This document shows, piece after piece, positions 37,046-46,613 of a stretch of 64,000 nucleotides of DNA. Each line of letters starts with the position of its first letter. The first letter of the stretch is position 1. A program made the position numbers and the translations under genes. The notes below the pieces were generated by a model, which was not told the origin of the DNA, ran no database searches, and was given only the letters and a program-made list of their open reading frames with translations. This stretch comes from Aquimarina macrocephali JAMB N27 (GTDB taxonomy: Bacteria > Bacteroidota > Bacteroidia > Flavobacteriales > Flavobacteriaceae), in the NCBI RefSeq assembly GCF_000520995.1, contig NZ_JACA01000042.1:62001-126000 (forward strand). Reading direction: 5' to 3'.

Positions 37046-40000
37046 TTAATTTTCTTTGTTTTTTAAAATAACCAGATTATTCTTTTGGTGATCGATCTCG
37101 AATCCCAAATTAGTAATTATCTGTGTATGTATATTTTGACCTTCTTTTAGTAAAATTAACAGATTAATTTTACTGCTTAGTACCTTTTCTAATTCATTTT
37201 GTGTAATTGTAGCTAAATTTATAATAAGAACACTTGCATCATATGCCATTGTTTCTTCTAAATTATCGACACAAATAATTTTACTATGATTATTAGTAAT
37301 ATAGCTGTTTTTAACAATATCCCTAGTGTTTTTGTTTTCTATATAATTAATAATCTTTCTGTCTGGACTATCTAGAGATAATAGGAAATCTAATTGACCA
37401 GAATCTTTTGAAATATGAAGTATAGTTTCTTTTTTTCCGACTGTGTCTATAATTATTTTATAAATTTCTTTATTAATTTTTAGATCGTTTAGTACTTCTT
37501 TATATAGAGAGTCACCTTTGTATCGGTATTCTTCAAGAATAATATTATTAAAGTAGGCATCATGTTCTATCTCATTTCTAAGTTTTCCAAATTCACTTTT
37601 AAAATACGCCCCGATTTGCTTTGTCTTTCTAGCATAGTTTTCGCCAAAACTAGTATCGTTTGCTTTTATTCTATCGAGTATTTTGATAGTTATACTACCA
37701 TCTTTAATAATAAAACTTCCTTTTGGGAGCACTTCGGAATTTCCGTGAATAAGTATCGGAATGATGTCTAACCCAAATTGCTCTGCAAGATAAAATGCTC
37801 CTTTGTGAAATCGTTTAATTTTATTGGTATTAGATCTTGTCCCTTCAGGAAAGGCAATAAGAGAGTAGCCTTGATCAACTTTCTTCTTTAAATGATCTAA
37901 TCCATTCTCTATACCACTAGACACTGGATAAAAACCTGCTAATTGAACTGCTTTTCCAAAAACAGGAGAGTTGTACACCCAATCATTTACCAGGAAAATA
38001 ATTTTTGGATATAACATTCCTATTGCCAAGATGTCTAAAAATGAAGTATGATTAGCAATGATAACCCCTGGTTTTTCGAAGGTTTCATTACTTTGATTAA
38101 TGATTTTTTTACGTACAAAAGGGTTTGTATATAGTACTGATCCCATAAATTTTGACATTATTTTATGAAACCATTTCATTTTCATTTTTTTAGGTAACGG
38201 GATAATTTTTATCAGAAATACACTAAATAATGAAAGTAGTAAGCCTCCTATACCATAATAACAAAAAGAAAGAACAGAATGTATAAATAACCTAAGTGTT
38301 ATCGGTCTTTTTGTTTTACTTCCAATAAAAAGTCTAAATAATTGAGGTTGAATTGTAAATGAAATAACAATTGCAGATAATATGCCGATAATAGAAAGTA
38401 ATGATATCGTATATAGCGCAGGGTGTTTAGCAAATATTAAAACACCTACTCCCAAAATAGTAGTGATAACAGATAAAATAATTGATGTTTTATGAGTTGC
38501 TAATGCTTTTTCCCCGGTTCTATATTCATGTAGTAACCCATTAGTCATAAAAATACTATAGTCAATCCCAAGACCAAAAATAAAAGTTGAAATTATAATA
38601 TTAAAGATGTTAAACTCTAATGAAAATAATCCCATTATACCAATTGTTAGCAACCATGTGATCGCTATAGGAATACTTGTCACTAGGGTAAGAGATAAAC
38701 TTCTATAAAATAATAAAAGGATAAGCAGCACAACAATTAATGAGTAACCTACTAGTTTGTTAAAGTCATTTTTTAGATTCCCTAAAAAAGTTTCATTCAT
38801 ATGTTTCCTGTCAATAACAATAGTTTGAGGCTGATCTTTAAAAATATCAACTATATGTTGCGCATTTTCATCTTTTACCTTAACGAGTGTTGTTGCAGTG
38901 ATGAAATCATCTTTTGTTGTTATATAATCTGCAATAGAAATTGTTTTTAAAGCATTATAATCTGTAATTTTAAGAGGCTTGAAATTCGATTCTAAGAGGG
39001 TGTAAAAAGCATTAAAACTATTAGGTTTAAAACCTAATTTGTTTCCGCTTTCAATAAGATTAGCTTTTGTATCTGCTATGGTATTAGTGTTCCAGAAAGA
39101 ATTCCATCTCGAAATTCTTTCTTTTTGAGCTTTTTCTGAATAAATTAAAGATCCAATCGAGCTAAAATCAATTACTTTTCCTTCAGCTTTTAGTATTTGT
39201 AGCTTTTCGAAAATCTTGTCATTTATTTGTAAAGCACCTTGCTCCGAATCTTCATAGGCTGCCAGATAAATTGATTTTGAAGCAATATTAGTCAGAGCAT
39301 CTAATCTTAATTGTGCATCTTTTAGCTCTTGTGGCTCAAAGTTTAGCTTAGAAATGTCATTATTAAACTGTACTTTATTATAGGTAAACAAGCTTACAAT
39401 TAGTAACAACGTTAATACTATAATTGCCCATTTGTTTTTATGTAAAGGATATTGAGCGGCATTATCGATTAATGTTGTTTTTGGCTTTTTTTGAGAAGTG
39501 CTTTTATATACTTGAGGTATAAAAATTAATGCGAAAAAAGAGGACCCGACAACGCTAATTGCTGCAAAAATACCTAAATCTTGAAGGGCTTGTGATTCTA
39601 AAAATAATAAACATAAAAATGCTAAAGCTGTTGTTAAACTACTCATTAAAACCGGAGTAGTGATTTCTTTGTAAACAGCTTTTATATTGGTAGTACTTCT
39701 TATATGTGTTAGAATATGAAGTGAATAATCCAAAGTAACCCCTAGCAGTACAGAGCCAATACCCAGGGATATTGCAGAAATTTTTACGCGAATTAAATAC
39801 AATAAAGCAATAGCTAATAACCCTCCGAAAATTGTTGGAACAAATAAAATAATCGGAATAGTAATTTTTCTATAAAAGAAGATAAGTATGATCAATAAAA
39901 TAGTAATAGCAATACTAATGGTTAGTTGGATATCGCGTTTTATTTGCTTAGCATTTGCTACAGCGATTAAAGCACCTCCAAAATATTCACTTTGTACTTT

Positions 40001-40735
40001 ATCTTTAAAAAGACCATTGAGTTGATTGTTTATTAGATAAAGATCTTCTACAAACGCAGCATTCTTGGCTGTTTCGCTAGATTTTAATTTAGGAGTTATA
40101 AATAATAGAACATGATTTTGATCTTTACTAAGTAAAAAACCATTGTGCAATGTGAAATCATCACCAAAACTAAGTTGCTGTAATTTTTTTAAGGCAATAA
40201 ATGATAACCCCAAGGGGTCCTTTAAAATATTATCTTTTGCAATGATTCCTGTAGGAGAAACTAAAGTTTTATAATTACTATTTGTGATAGCCTCAACACT
40301 ATCTTTTTGAATTTTATTTTTAATGTCTTTATAATCATTTTCTTGTAAAAAAAGAGGAAGATTTTTGTACACAAAATCCAAAGTGTTAAAAATATCTTCT
40401 TCTTCGACCTTACCTTGGATTTGGGTAATGTGCTTACCAGATCTTAGAGTAACGCTATCAATAAATTGTGCTGCATACTGAGTGATATCATCAACCGATC
40501 CTCCCGGTTGACGTGTGATATTTACTATAATTTTATCGGCAAAATTTACTGATTTTAATACTTTTTGAATCTCAGAAGTTTTATCATTTGTAGGAATCAA
40601 TTTGGTGATATCTTCTTCAAATTGAATTTTTGAAGCTATAAATAATAAACCCGAAATAATGAGTACAAATATTCCAAAGCTTGCAACTTTTTTGGAAACA
40701 ATAGATGTATATAAACTATAAAAAAAGTTATCCAT
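37046..40735 (-). CDS. MMPL/RND-type transporter fused to PlsC acyltransferase and a C-terminal domain
   Basis: Residues 1-830 are an MMPL-type exporter: two halves, each one helix, a large periplasmic loop and a five-helix bundle. A PlsC-like glycerolipid acyltransferase follows (about 880-1060) with NHTSFLD (His896, Asp901) and FPEGTRS (962-968). The last 150 residues resemble a degenerate Rossmann/methyltransferase-like fold and lack a clear glycine-rich SAM loop. Known exporters of this kind move lipid-linked pigments or lipids out of the inner membrane. Fusing acylation to export would couple building of the lipid anchor to its transport. The gene abuts the GT2-DUF2062 gene with a one-base overlap. 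Confidence 0.85.
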   Translation of the reverse strand: MDNFFYSLYTSIVSKKVASFGIFVLIISGLLFIASKIQFEEDITKLIPTNDKTSEIQKVLKSVNFADKIIVNITRQPGGSVDDITQYAAQFIDSVTLRSGKHITQIQGKVEEEDIFNTLDFVYKNLPLFLQENDYKDIKNKIQKDSVEAITNSNYKTLVSPTGIIAKDNILKDPLGLSFIALKKLQQLSFGDDFTLHNGFLLSKDQNHVLLFITPKLKSSETAKNAAFVEDLYLINNQLNGLFKDKVQSEYFGGALIAVANAKQIKRDIQLTISIAITILLIILIFFYRKITIPIILFVPTIFGGLLAIALLYLIRVKISAISLGIGSVLLGVTLDYSLHILTHIRSTTNIKAVYKEITTPVLMSSLTTALAFLCLLFLESQALQDLGIFAAISVVGSSFFALIFIPQVYKSTSQKKPKTTLIDNAAQYPLHKNKWAIIVLTLLLIVSLFTYNKVQFNNDISKLNFEPQELKDAQLRLDALTNIASKSIYLAAYEDSEQGALQINDKIFEKLQILKAEGKVIDFSSIGSLIYSEKAQKERISRWNSFWNTNTIADTKANLIESGNKLGFKPNSFNAFYTLLESNFKPLKITDYNALKTISIADYITTKDDFITATTLVKVKDENAQHIVDIFKDQPQTIVIDRKHMNETFLGNLKNDFNKLVGYSLIVVLLILLLFYRSLSLTLVTSIPIAITWLLTIGIMGLFSLEFNIFNIIISTFIFGLGIDYSIFMTNGLLHEYRTGEKALATHKTSIILSVITTILGVGVLIFAKHPALYTISLLSIIGILSAIVISFTIQPQLFRLFIGSKTKRPITLRLFIHSVLSFCYYGIGGLLLSLFSVFLIKIIPLPKKMKMKWFHKIMSKFMGSVLYTNPFVRKKIINQSNETFEKPGVIIANHTSFLDILAIGMLYPKIIFLVNDWVYNSPVFGKAVQLAGFYPVSSGIENGLDHLKKKVDQGYSLIAFPEGTRSNTNKIKRFHKGAFYLAEQFGLDIIPILIHGNSEVLPKGSFIIKDGSITIKILDRIKANDTSFGENYARKTKQIGAYFKSEFGKLRNEIEHDAYFNNIILEEYRYKGDSLYKEVLNDLKINKEIYKIIIDTVGKKETILHISKDSGQLDFLLSLDSPDRKIINYIENKNTRDIVKNSYITNNHSKIICVDNLEETMAYDASVLIINLATITQNELEKVLSSKINLLILLKEGQNIHTQIITNLGFEIDHQKNNLVILKNKEN

Positions 40736-41919
40736 TATGATGCATTATTTTTTTTATAAAAAATGATAAGAAATACATATGCCAAAATCCCTATAGTAAA
40801 AGCAGAAATTATGGCTAAGGTAAAACTACCTACAATATAGGTTTTTAGACTTTTTATCATTTCAAAATTTTCACCAATATTGGTAAATGATGGTTGAGAT
40901 TCTCCTAAAACAAAACTACCGACTTTTAAACTCATAAAAACGATAAAAGGAATGAAAGGGGGCAAACTTACATTAGAAAAAGCAAAAGCAATTACCTTAT
41001 TTAGTTTTAAAACGACAGCTAAAAAGAGCACGAGTACTGTATGAAACCCCCATAGAGGTGACACCCCTATGAAAACTCCCAGAGCTACCGATAATGCCTT
41101 TTTTTGTGGGGAATCCTGACTTTCTAAGAAATCTTCAAAAAAGAAACGTTTTACTCCTTTTTTTTTAACTTTCCGGAATAAATTTCTCGGCTTTATATAT
41201 AAAAAAGCCACCGTAACCAACCAGGTATTAAGAATACTTATTCGGGTAAAATCTTTAAAAGGCCTAAAATGTGATACCCGTTCGGTTTCATCATATAATA
41301 CTTGTATTGGAATATTTTTTACAATTACATCACTCCAGGCTGCTTTTACAATAACTTCTATTTCAAATTCAAATTTTGAAGTATAAAAATTCAATTTTGC
41401 TAATTCTTCTAGTGGATATAATCTATACCCAGATTGTGTGTCCTGAAGTTTTGTACCGGTTTCTACCCAAAACCAAAAGTTAGAAAACTTATTTCCGAAA
41501 CTACTTTTTTTAGGAACGCTTTCCTGGCTCATATTTCTGGCACCAATGAGTAAGATATTTTTATTTTCTGATTTTTCTAAAGCTGTAATAAAAGCTGGAA
41601 TATCTTCAGGAAAATGCTGCCCATCAGAATCTATCGTAATTGCATACTTAAAACCTTGTTTTTGTGCAGATACAAACCCAACACGTAAAGCATTACCTTT
41701 TCCTTTATTTTTTGGCAGATGGATTTGTTGAACTTGAGGATATTCTTTTAATATCTCCTGAGTAGTATCTGTGGCCCCATCGTTTACAATAATAATATTT
41801 TTAGTGTAAAGTAATACACCATCTATAACCCGTCGTAATGTTTTGCAATTATTATAGGTAGGAATTATTACACATACGTTGAATAGGTCGATTTTTTGTT
41901 TTGTAAACTCTTTTATCAC
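40735..41919 (-). CDS. GT2 glycosyltransferase fused to DUF2062
   Basis: Residues about 15-240 form a GT-A domain of family 2 (CVIIPTYNNCKTL, IVNDGATDTT, the DxD motif ITIDSDGQH, KLQDTQSGYRLYP). Residues about 265-385 are DUF2062 (SVALGVFIGVSPLWGFH and three membrane helices). The fusion is typical of flexirubin/aryl polyene loci in Bacteroidetes. It could attach a sugar or polar head group to a lipid, perhaps the pigment's lipid precursor. The acceptor is unknown. Confidence 0.85.
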   Translation of the reverse strand: MIKEFTKQKIDLFNVCVIIPTYNNCKTLRRVIDGVLLYTKNIIIVNDGATDTTQEILKEYPQVQQIHLPKNKGKGNALRVGFVSAQKQGFKYAITIDSDGQHFPEDIPAFITALEKSENKNILLIGARNMSQESVPKKSSFGNKFSNFWFWVETGTKLQDTQSGYRLYPLEELAKLNFYTSKFEFEIEVIVKAAWSDVIVKNIPIQVLYDETERVSHFRPFKDFTRISILNTWLVTVAFLYIKPRNLFRKVKKKGVKRFFFEDFLESQDSPQKKALSVALGVFIGVSPLWGFHTVLVLFLAVVLKLNKVIAFAFSNVSLPPFIPFIVFMSLKVGSFVLGESQPSFTNIGENFEMIKSLKTYIVGSFTLAIISAFTIGILAYVFLIIFYKKNNAS

Positions 41920-41940
41920 TCAATTGAAGTGTTTCAATTT

Positions 41941-42435
41941 TTAAGGAACTAAAATTACTGCTTTTTCTTCATCACTAAAAGCTTTCGATTGCAAAATATA
42001 CTCACCGATATGCTTTTTTAAAATTTTGGGTTTTATAGTCTTGTATTGTTTAAGCAGAAATAATTTGTCTTCTTTTATATTGGATTTATATTTTAGCAAT
42101 TTAGGAGTATTTTCTTGTATTCCTATACGTATAAAACGAGGTTCGATAGCATTTGGTGATTTTTCTATAGCAAATTCTATATATGTAACTCCTTCTATAA
42201 ACAACCGTCTTTTTTCTTTTATACTTTTTTCATATTTGGCTTGCAATGTGATAGCAGCTCCTTTATAAGCCACTAAAACAATATTATCTTCTTTATTTAC
42301 CGATGCAAGTTGCTCATTAAGTGCAGCTACTTTTGTCTTGTCATGAGCAGCTTCTTTATACGCGATTCTAATGGTATCCAGATCTATCGATAGAATGGTA
42401 AGAGATAATGATATGAAAACAATTAAAAATTTCAC
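41941..42435 (-). CDS. Small secreted protein of unknown function in the pigment operon
   Basis: A signal peptide (about residues 1-15) precedes about 150 lysine-rich, mostly helical residues with EKSIKEKRRLFIEGVTYIEFAIEKSPNAIEPRFIRIGIQ near the middle. No catalytic or binding motif is visible, and I do not recognise the family. It lies between the hotdog dehydratase-like gene and the GT2-DUF2062 gene. A periplasmic accessory role in pigment transport is possible but only guilt by association. Confidence 0.65.
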   Translation of the reverse strand: MKFLIVFISLSLTILSIDLDTIRIAYKEAAHDKTKVAALNEQLASVNKEDNIVLVAYKGAAITLQAKYEKSIKEKRRLFIEGVTYIEFAIEKSPNAIEPRFIRIGIQENTPKLLKYKSNIKEDKLFLLKQYKTIKPKILKKHIGEYILQSKAFSDEEKAVILVP

Positions 42436-42555
42436 ACGGTTAGGTTTTGGTAATTATTTGATAATATATTAATTATAAAATTGAGAATGAGCGTAGTCAC
42501 CACATTCTTTCATTAAAAATTAAAAATATTTTTAATGTTCGTTTTATATTTAAAT

Positions 42556-42921
42556 TTACTTTGTCTTAAAATTAGCAGTTAATTTTAAAGCAACTGTATC
42601 TTCAAATGTAGTTACATTTTTTACTTTATAAGTATCATCTGTCTTGGTAATATCTAAAGTTAAAACTAAATCTGGGTTTTTTTCCGGATTTATGATGGCC
42701 ATGAATTTGATATTACTAGAGGATTGCATAAATAGTTTTTTATCTACAATACCTTCTGTTAATTCTTTTATGATTTGCATCATACAAACACCTGGTGTTA
42801 CAGGATTCCCTGGGAAATGCCCTTTGAAAATTTTATGGTTTTTGTTGATGGTAATAGTTGCTGTCGACATATTTTCAACAGTCTCTAATGTATTTGCGGT
42901 GTAAAAATCTTTTAGTAACAT
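42556..42921 (-). CDS. FabZ-like hotdog protein with His but no catalytic Glu
   Basis: A 121-residue hotdog-fold protein with the FabZ motif GHFPGNPVTPG, so the catalytic His is present (His35). The position 14 residues later, Glu in true FabZ enzymes, is Gln49 (CMMQIIKEL). In FabZ dimers the active site is built from His of one chain and Glu of the other, so alone this protein should be a poor dehydratase. The cluster also has two relatives with the opposite loss. It may act in an ApeI/ApeP-like heterocomplex, the arrangement described for aryl polyene biosynthesis. Confidence 0.85.
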   Translation of the reverse strand: MLLKDFYTANTLETVENMSTATITINKNHKIFKGHFPGNPVTPGVCMMQIIKELTEGIVDKKLFMQSSSNIKFMAIINPEKNPDLVLTLDITKTDDTYKVKNVTTFEDTVALKLTANFKTK

Positions 42922-42927
42922 AAGTAA

Positions 42928-43524
42928 TTAGAAATTAAATCTATACGATAGGCCAATTTGAAAAACACGATTAAATTGATTTTTTTCTTCGTATATCGAT
43001 TGTGTTGAAAAATCATGGAAATCACCAGAAAATACATCTAGTGTACCATGCTTATATCTAGCTTCTATACCAATTCCGTTTTTAAATTCGTAACCAAGAC
43101 CAGCAGCAATAGAAAGATCTACAAAGGTAATATCATTACCTTCTTCTCTGTTTACAAGACTTACTGGGGTGTCATCAAAATCAAAATCAAGACTTGGTGC
43201 AATTATTAAATGTAATCCTGTATTTCTAACGAAAAATTTATTGGTGGCAGATATTGAAACGTAATGGATTTCGAGATCATCTCCATTTGAAAATTTGTTA
43301 TTACCACCTTGATTAGAATATCCCACTTCGGGTTGAAGAGCATATAGCTCTGAAAATCTAATATTTAAAAAAGCTCCTATATAAATACCTGCTTTAGTTT
43401 CTAAATTGGCATTTGAAAGATCCGAAATGTTAGCTCCGCCTCTTAATCCAAAAGATGTCTTGCTTTGTGCAGAAACCGTCCCAAAAACACCAAGAAAGGT
43501 TATGACTAATAAAAGATTTCTCAT
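42928..43524 (-). CDS. Outer-membrane beta-barrel protein (PorT-like family)
   Basis: A signal peptide (residues 1-19, ending SAQS) precedes about eight amphipathic strands starting FGLRGGANISDL and ending FQIGLSYRFNF, with a terminal Phe as outer-membrane barrels have. Length (198 aa) fits the small porin-like/PorT group of Bacteroidetes. It lies in the pigment operon beside LolA- and LolB-like genes, so it may help the pigment reach or stay in the outer membrane. No specific substrate is evident. Confidence 0.8.
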   Translation of the reverse strand: MRNLLLVITFLGVFGTVSAQSKTSFGLRGGANISDLSNANLETKAGIYIGAFLNIRFSELYALQPEVGYSNQGGNNKFSNGDDLEIHYVSISATNKFFVRNTGLHLIIAPSLDFDFDDTPVSLVNREEGNDITFVDLSIAAGLGYEFKNGIGIEARYKHGTLDVFSGDFHDFSTQSIYEEKNQFNRVFQIGLSYRFNF

Positions 43525-44132
43525 TTTTGAATTGATTTTAAATTAATTTTAAGCTTTAAATTCTTATGCTCAATCGTAATTAGATTTGCAATAGTGTCAC
43601 TAATTTCTGAAAATGTAAAAACTACTTTTTCTTTTCTATTTCCAGTCCTTACAATTTTATTTATTTCATTATTTGTATTGTAATAATAATGTTTATCATT
43701 ATTAATTTCAGTTTCAAAAACGACATCGTTTTGGTATGAGAACGTATTTAAAAGCACAGGAGTTTCTTCAATCAATGCTTTAAAATCTTTTTTCAAAATG
43801 TTTATTAAAATCTTTTTATTAAAATCTTCTAAGATGTAATTTACTGTAAAGCCTTCATTAATAAATGAGAAGTCAAAAATTTTATTTCCCATTTCTGTAG
43901 TAAAGACAATGCGATGATTTTTATCTTCAATTTTTTTTACAATAAAAATCCCACCAAAATGTTTTTTGTAAACTTCAATATTTGCCTTATACACATAGTC
44001 TTGTGCCTTATCTGAAAAATATAAATTTCTTATTTCTATATCAGATGTTTCTCTTTTGATGAAATTGTTTTTCTTTGAATAGGAAGCACATCCTATACAT
44101 ATAAAACAAAAACTAATGAGCAAATATCTCAT
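43521..44132 (-). CDS. Lipoprotein, probably LolB-like
   Basis: A lipobox (FICIGC, Cys15) marks an outer-membrane-directed lipoprotein. The body is a mostly antiparallel-strand sequence consistent with the half-barrel LolA/LolB fold, but identity to LolB cannot be judged by eye. It overlaps the LolA-like gene by 20 bases and the barrel gene by four. A LolA-plus-lipoprotein pair is also found in gammaproteobacterial aryl polyene clusters. Function as pigment acceptor at the outer membrane is inferred. Confidence 0.65.
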   Translation of the reverse strand: MRYLLISFCFICIGCASYSKKNNFIKRETSDIEIRNLYFSDKAQDYVYKANIEVYKKHFGGIFIVKKIEDKNHRIVFTTEMGNKIFDFSFINEGFTVNYILEDFNKKILINILKKDFKALIEETPVLLNTFSYQNDVVFETEINNDKHYYYNTNNEINKIVRTGNRKEKVVFTFSEISDTIANLITIEHKNLKLKINLKSIQK

Positions 44133-44730
44133 CTGCCAAAGGGGTGTTTAAGACTCTATTGCTAAATACTATTCTCGTATAATCGTTTGAAGGCTCTATC
44201 ATTTTTACTTCAACAACATCACCTTTGGAGTTAAATGTAATATGAAATGCTTTAATGAATTTTTCGAATTTTTTGTCTTTGGGGTTAAAATGTACTTCGC
44301 TATTACTTTGGTTTTTATAATAACTAATACTAAACTCATCATCATTAAACATATCTCCTTTTACACTATTAATAATAAGTTTGTTCAATTGCTTAAACTG
44401 CTCGCTAGACCCAATATCAATGTTACTTTTATTGCCTTCATCATTAATGTATAGTGTCTTGTTTTTAAATAACACAGAATATTTAAAAGGTTTTACATAT
44501 TCCCATTTTACAACATCTGGTGTTTTAAAAGCAAGTTTTCCTGTTGTGATAATATCATTCGATAAAAAATCCAGGTGTTTGTATTGTATAAAATCACTTG
44601 AAATAGTTTTTGTTGTAGTAGCAAGAGCTTTTACTTTTGTTTTTAAGGCATCAGCTTCTATAGTACTCATTTTAGTTTGAGCAGATAGAGTAGTGGCTAT
44701 AAATAATATTAAATAAACAATTTTAGGCAT
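44113..44730 (-). CDS. LolA-like outer-membrane lipoprotein carrier protein
   Basis: A signal peptide (residues 1-17) precedes the half-barrel LolA fold: the helix KTISSDFIQYKHLDFLSNDIITTGKLAFKTPD and the strand pair VVKWEYVKPFKYSVLFKNKTLYI are characteristic. LolA proteins carry lipidated molecules across the periplasm. A copy inside a pigment operon probably carries the pigment or its lipid carrier from the MMPL exporter to the outer membrane rather than housekeeping lipoproteins. It overlaps the polysaccharide deacetylase gene by eight bases. Confidence 0.85.
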   Translation of the reverse strand: MPKIVYLILFIATTLSAQTKMSTIEADALKTKVKALATTTKTISSDFIQYKHLDFLSNDIITTGKLAFKTPDVVKWEYVKPFKYSVLFKNKTLYINDEGNKSNIDIGSSEQFKQLNKLIINSVKGDMFNDDEFSISYYKNQSNSEVHFNPKDKKFEKFIKAFHITFNSKGDVVEVKMIEPSNDYTRIVFSNRVLNTPLADEIFAH

Positions 44731-45499
44731 ATGCTTTTATCTTAAATAAAGAATCTATTGTAACCGATTCTATATTTTGTTGTTGTAAAAATAACAATAA
44801 CTGTTCCAAAACAATAATTGTTTTTGAACTTGTATCATGAAGTAAAATGACATCACCTTTGGATAGTTTTTTTGTTATTCGTTTTAGTACTTTATCCGAA
44901 CTTCTGGATGTTGTATCCAGGGACCTGACATTCCATCCAATAGGTTGTAATTCTGTGACTTTTAATGCTCTTTTAATTCTTGGATTTGTTACACCAAAAG
45001 CAGGTCTGTATAGCCGCATAGCTAACCCGGTTACTTCTTTTGCTATGGCATTGGTTTGTTGTAATTCTGAAATTACCTCTTCTGTTTTTAAAAAACCAAA
45101 AGAGTTAGGGTGTGAATACGTATGATTACCAATAACATGGCCTTGTTTGATACTTTCTTTAACCAATTCGGGATACATCTCAATGTGTTTGCCAATGCAA
45201 AAAAAAGTAGCTTTTGCATTATACTGTTTTAAGAGTTGTAAGACTTGCGGTGTGAATTCGGGATTTGGTCCATCATCAAAAGTAATGGCAATTTGATTAT
45301 TTTTTATATCTCTATTTACATTAAGAGAAGTAAAATGATAGTTCCATTGTATAAGCCCAGAACCAGCCATAGTAATAATTAACCATATAAATGCTAATAA
45401 GAAATAAGACCATACTGGTATTTCTAATGAGTAATTGGTTATGTGTAAAACCAAAAAAGCGAGTGCTGTTATTCTATTGACGTATTTAAAATTTAGCAT
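44723..45499 (-). CDS. Polysaccharide deacetylase (NodB/CE4) family protein
   Basis: Two N-terminal membrane helices (residues about 8-50) precede a CE4 domain with the motif ITFDDGPNPEFT (Asp pair), the zinc-binding GNHTYSHPN (two His) and LYRPAFGVTNPR. These form the metal site and substrate groove of N- or O-deacetylases. In a pigment cluster the substrate is not obvious: it might remove an acyl group from the pigment or its carrier, or modify peptidoglycan. The active-site residues are intact, so it should be catalytically active. Confidence 0.85.
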   Translation of the reverse strand: MLNFKYVNRITALAFLVLHITNYSLEIPVWSYFLLAFIWLIITMAGSGLIQWNYHFTSLNVNRDIKNNQIAITFDDGPNPEFTPQVLQLLKQYNAKATFFCIGKHIEMYPELVKESIKQGHVIGNHTYSHPNSFGFLKTEEVISELQQTNAIAKEVTGLAMRLYRPAFGVTNPRIKRALKVTELQPIGWNVRSLDTTSRSSDKVLKRITKKLSKGDVILLHDTSSKTIIVLEQLLLFLQQQNIESVTIDSLFKIKAYA

Positions 45500-46557
45500 T
45501 TACGCAGTAAAGTGAAGCTATGATTCTCTCCTCGATATTGATTGTATAATAAAATAGTAGTAAAGTTTGATGTTGATTTTTTGTTTAACCTAACTACTTC
45601 TGGTAACTCTTGTGTTTTTAAAATTTTTGAAGCCAACCATACCCCAAAAGACGATGCGGTATTAAATTCACCACATAAATGTTTGTAATATATCTGTTGT
45701 GTCTCTTTGAATAGATTTAAACTTAACTCATTGTAAAATGTATCGTATTTTACATCTCCGTTATTTCCTAATACAATAGCATCTATATCATCAATAGCTA
45801 AGTCATTATCCTTTAAAAATAGTTGAGCTGTATGAGAGACTTCCGTTTCTGATAATGTATTATAAGTTTGTACTGCTATAACTTCGGCATAGCTCGAATC
45901 TTGTTTTTTATTTGATACTACAAAGAAATTTGCACCTTCTCCAAATATTGCACCTTCTGTTTTAGAATCCAATACCTTAGTAGATTCGGTTTTTTCTAAT
46001 TTAATGTGATTAATAAGTTTGTGAATGGTAATTGTATGATCACCATGTTCATCAACACCTCCGATTAAAATAGTATCGGCCTCATTATTTTCTAATTGTA
46101 ATTGGGCATCTAATAATGTCGATTCAAAAGATACACTTGCATGTACATATGTAAAATTGTAGCCTTTACATTGAAGCCCTAAAGCGATTTGCCCACCAAC
46201 TGTATTATGAGTTGATTGTATAAATGAAGTAGGGGTGAGGTATTGTTCGTCATTATCTATAATTGCACTAACAAATTTCTCTGAATCCCTAACGCATCCC
46301 ATTCCTGTTCCTGTAATAATGGCATCAACATTTTCTATGTTTGCGTCTTTCAATGCAATTCTGGATGCAACAACTCCCATTTTAATGCCTTTTGCCATTC
46401 TACGTGCTGCAGCAGGTGGGATATACTCTTTATAATTAGGGTTAACCACAGAAATCACATTATCTGTATAGGTGAGGATTTCTTTCAAAAACTCAGTATT
46501 GTCAAAAGTTTTTTGAGATGAAATAGATCCGACACCGGTTATATAGACTGCACTCAT
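45493..46557 (-). CDS. Ketosynthase-like protein lacking the catalytic Cys (chain-length-factor-like)
   Basis: A thiolase-fold ketosynthase relative of 354 residues, shorter than normal. The Cys position reads A140-S141-V-S, so the nucleophile is Ser141 instead of Cys; the HGT and GHT histidine motifs are also not seen intact. Type II polyketide systems pair such an inactive subunit with an active KS to set chain length, and aryl polyene systems are known to use a KS:CLF pair. The likely partner is the complete KS starting 57 bases upstream at 47816. It belongs with the KS-like N-terminal group of aryl polyene clusters. Confidence 0.85.
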   Translation of the reverse strand: MSAVYITGVGSISSQKTFDNTEFLKEILTYTDNVISVVNPNYKEYIPPAAARRMAKGIKMGVVASRIALKDANIENVDAIITGTGMGCVRDSEKFVSAIIDNDEQYLTPTSFIQSTHNTVGGQIALGLQCKGYNFTYVHASVSFESTLLDAQLQLENNEADTILIGGVDEHGDHTITIHKLINHIKLEKTESTKVLDSKTEGAIFGEGANFFVVSNKKQDSSYAEVIAVQTYNTLSETEVSHTAQLFLKDNDLAIDDIDAIVLGNNGDVKYDTFYNELSLNLFKETQQIYYKHLCGEFNTASSFGVWLASKILKTQELPEVVRLNKKSTSNFTTILLYNQYRGENHSFTLLRKC

Positions 46558-46613
46558 ATCTCTTTAATTAAACAGTTTTTGCATATAGGTATTAACCTTT
46601 GTTTACAATTTTG

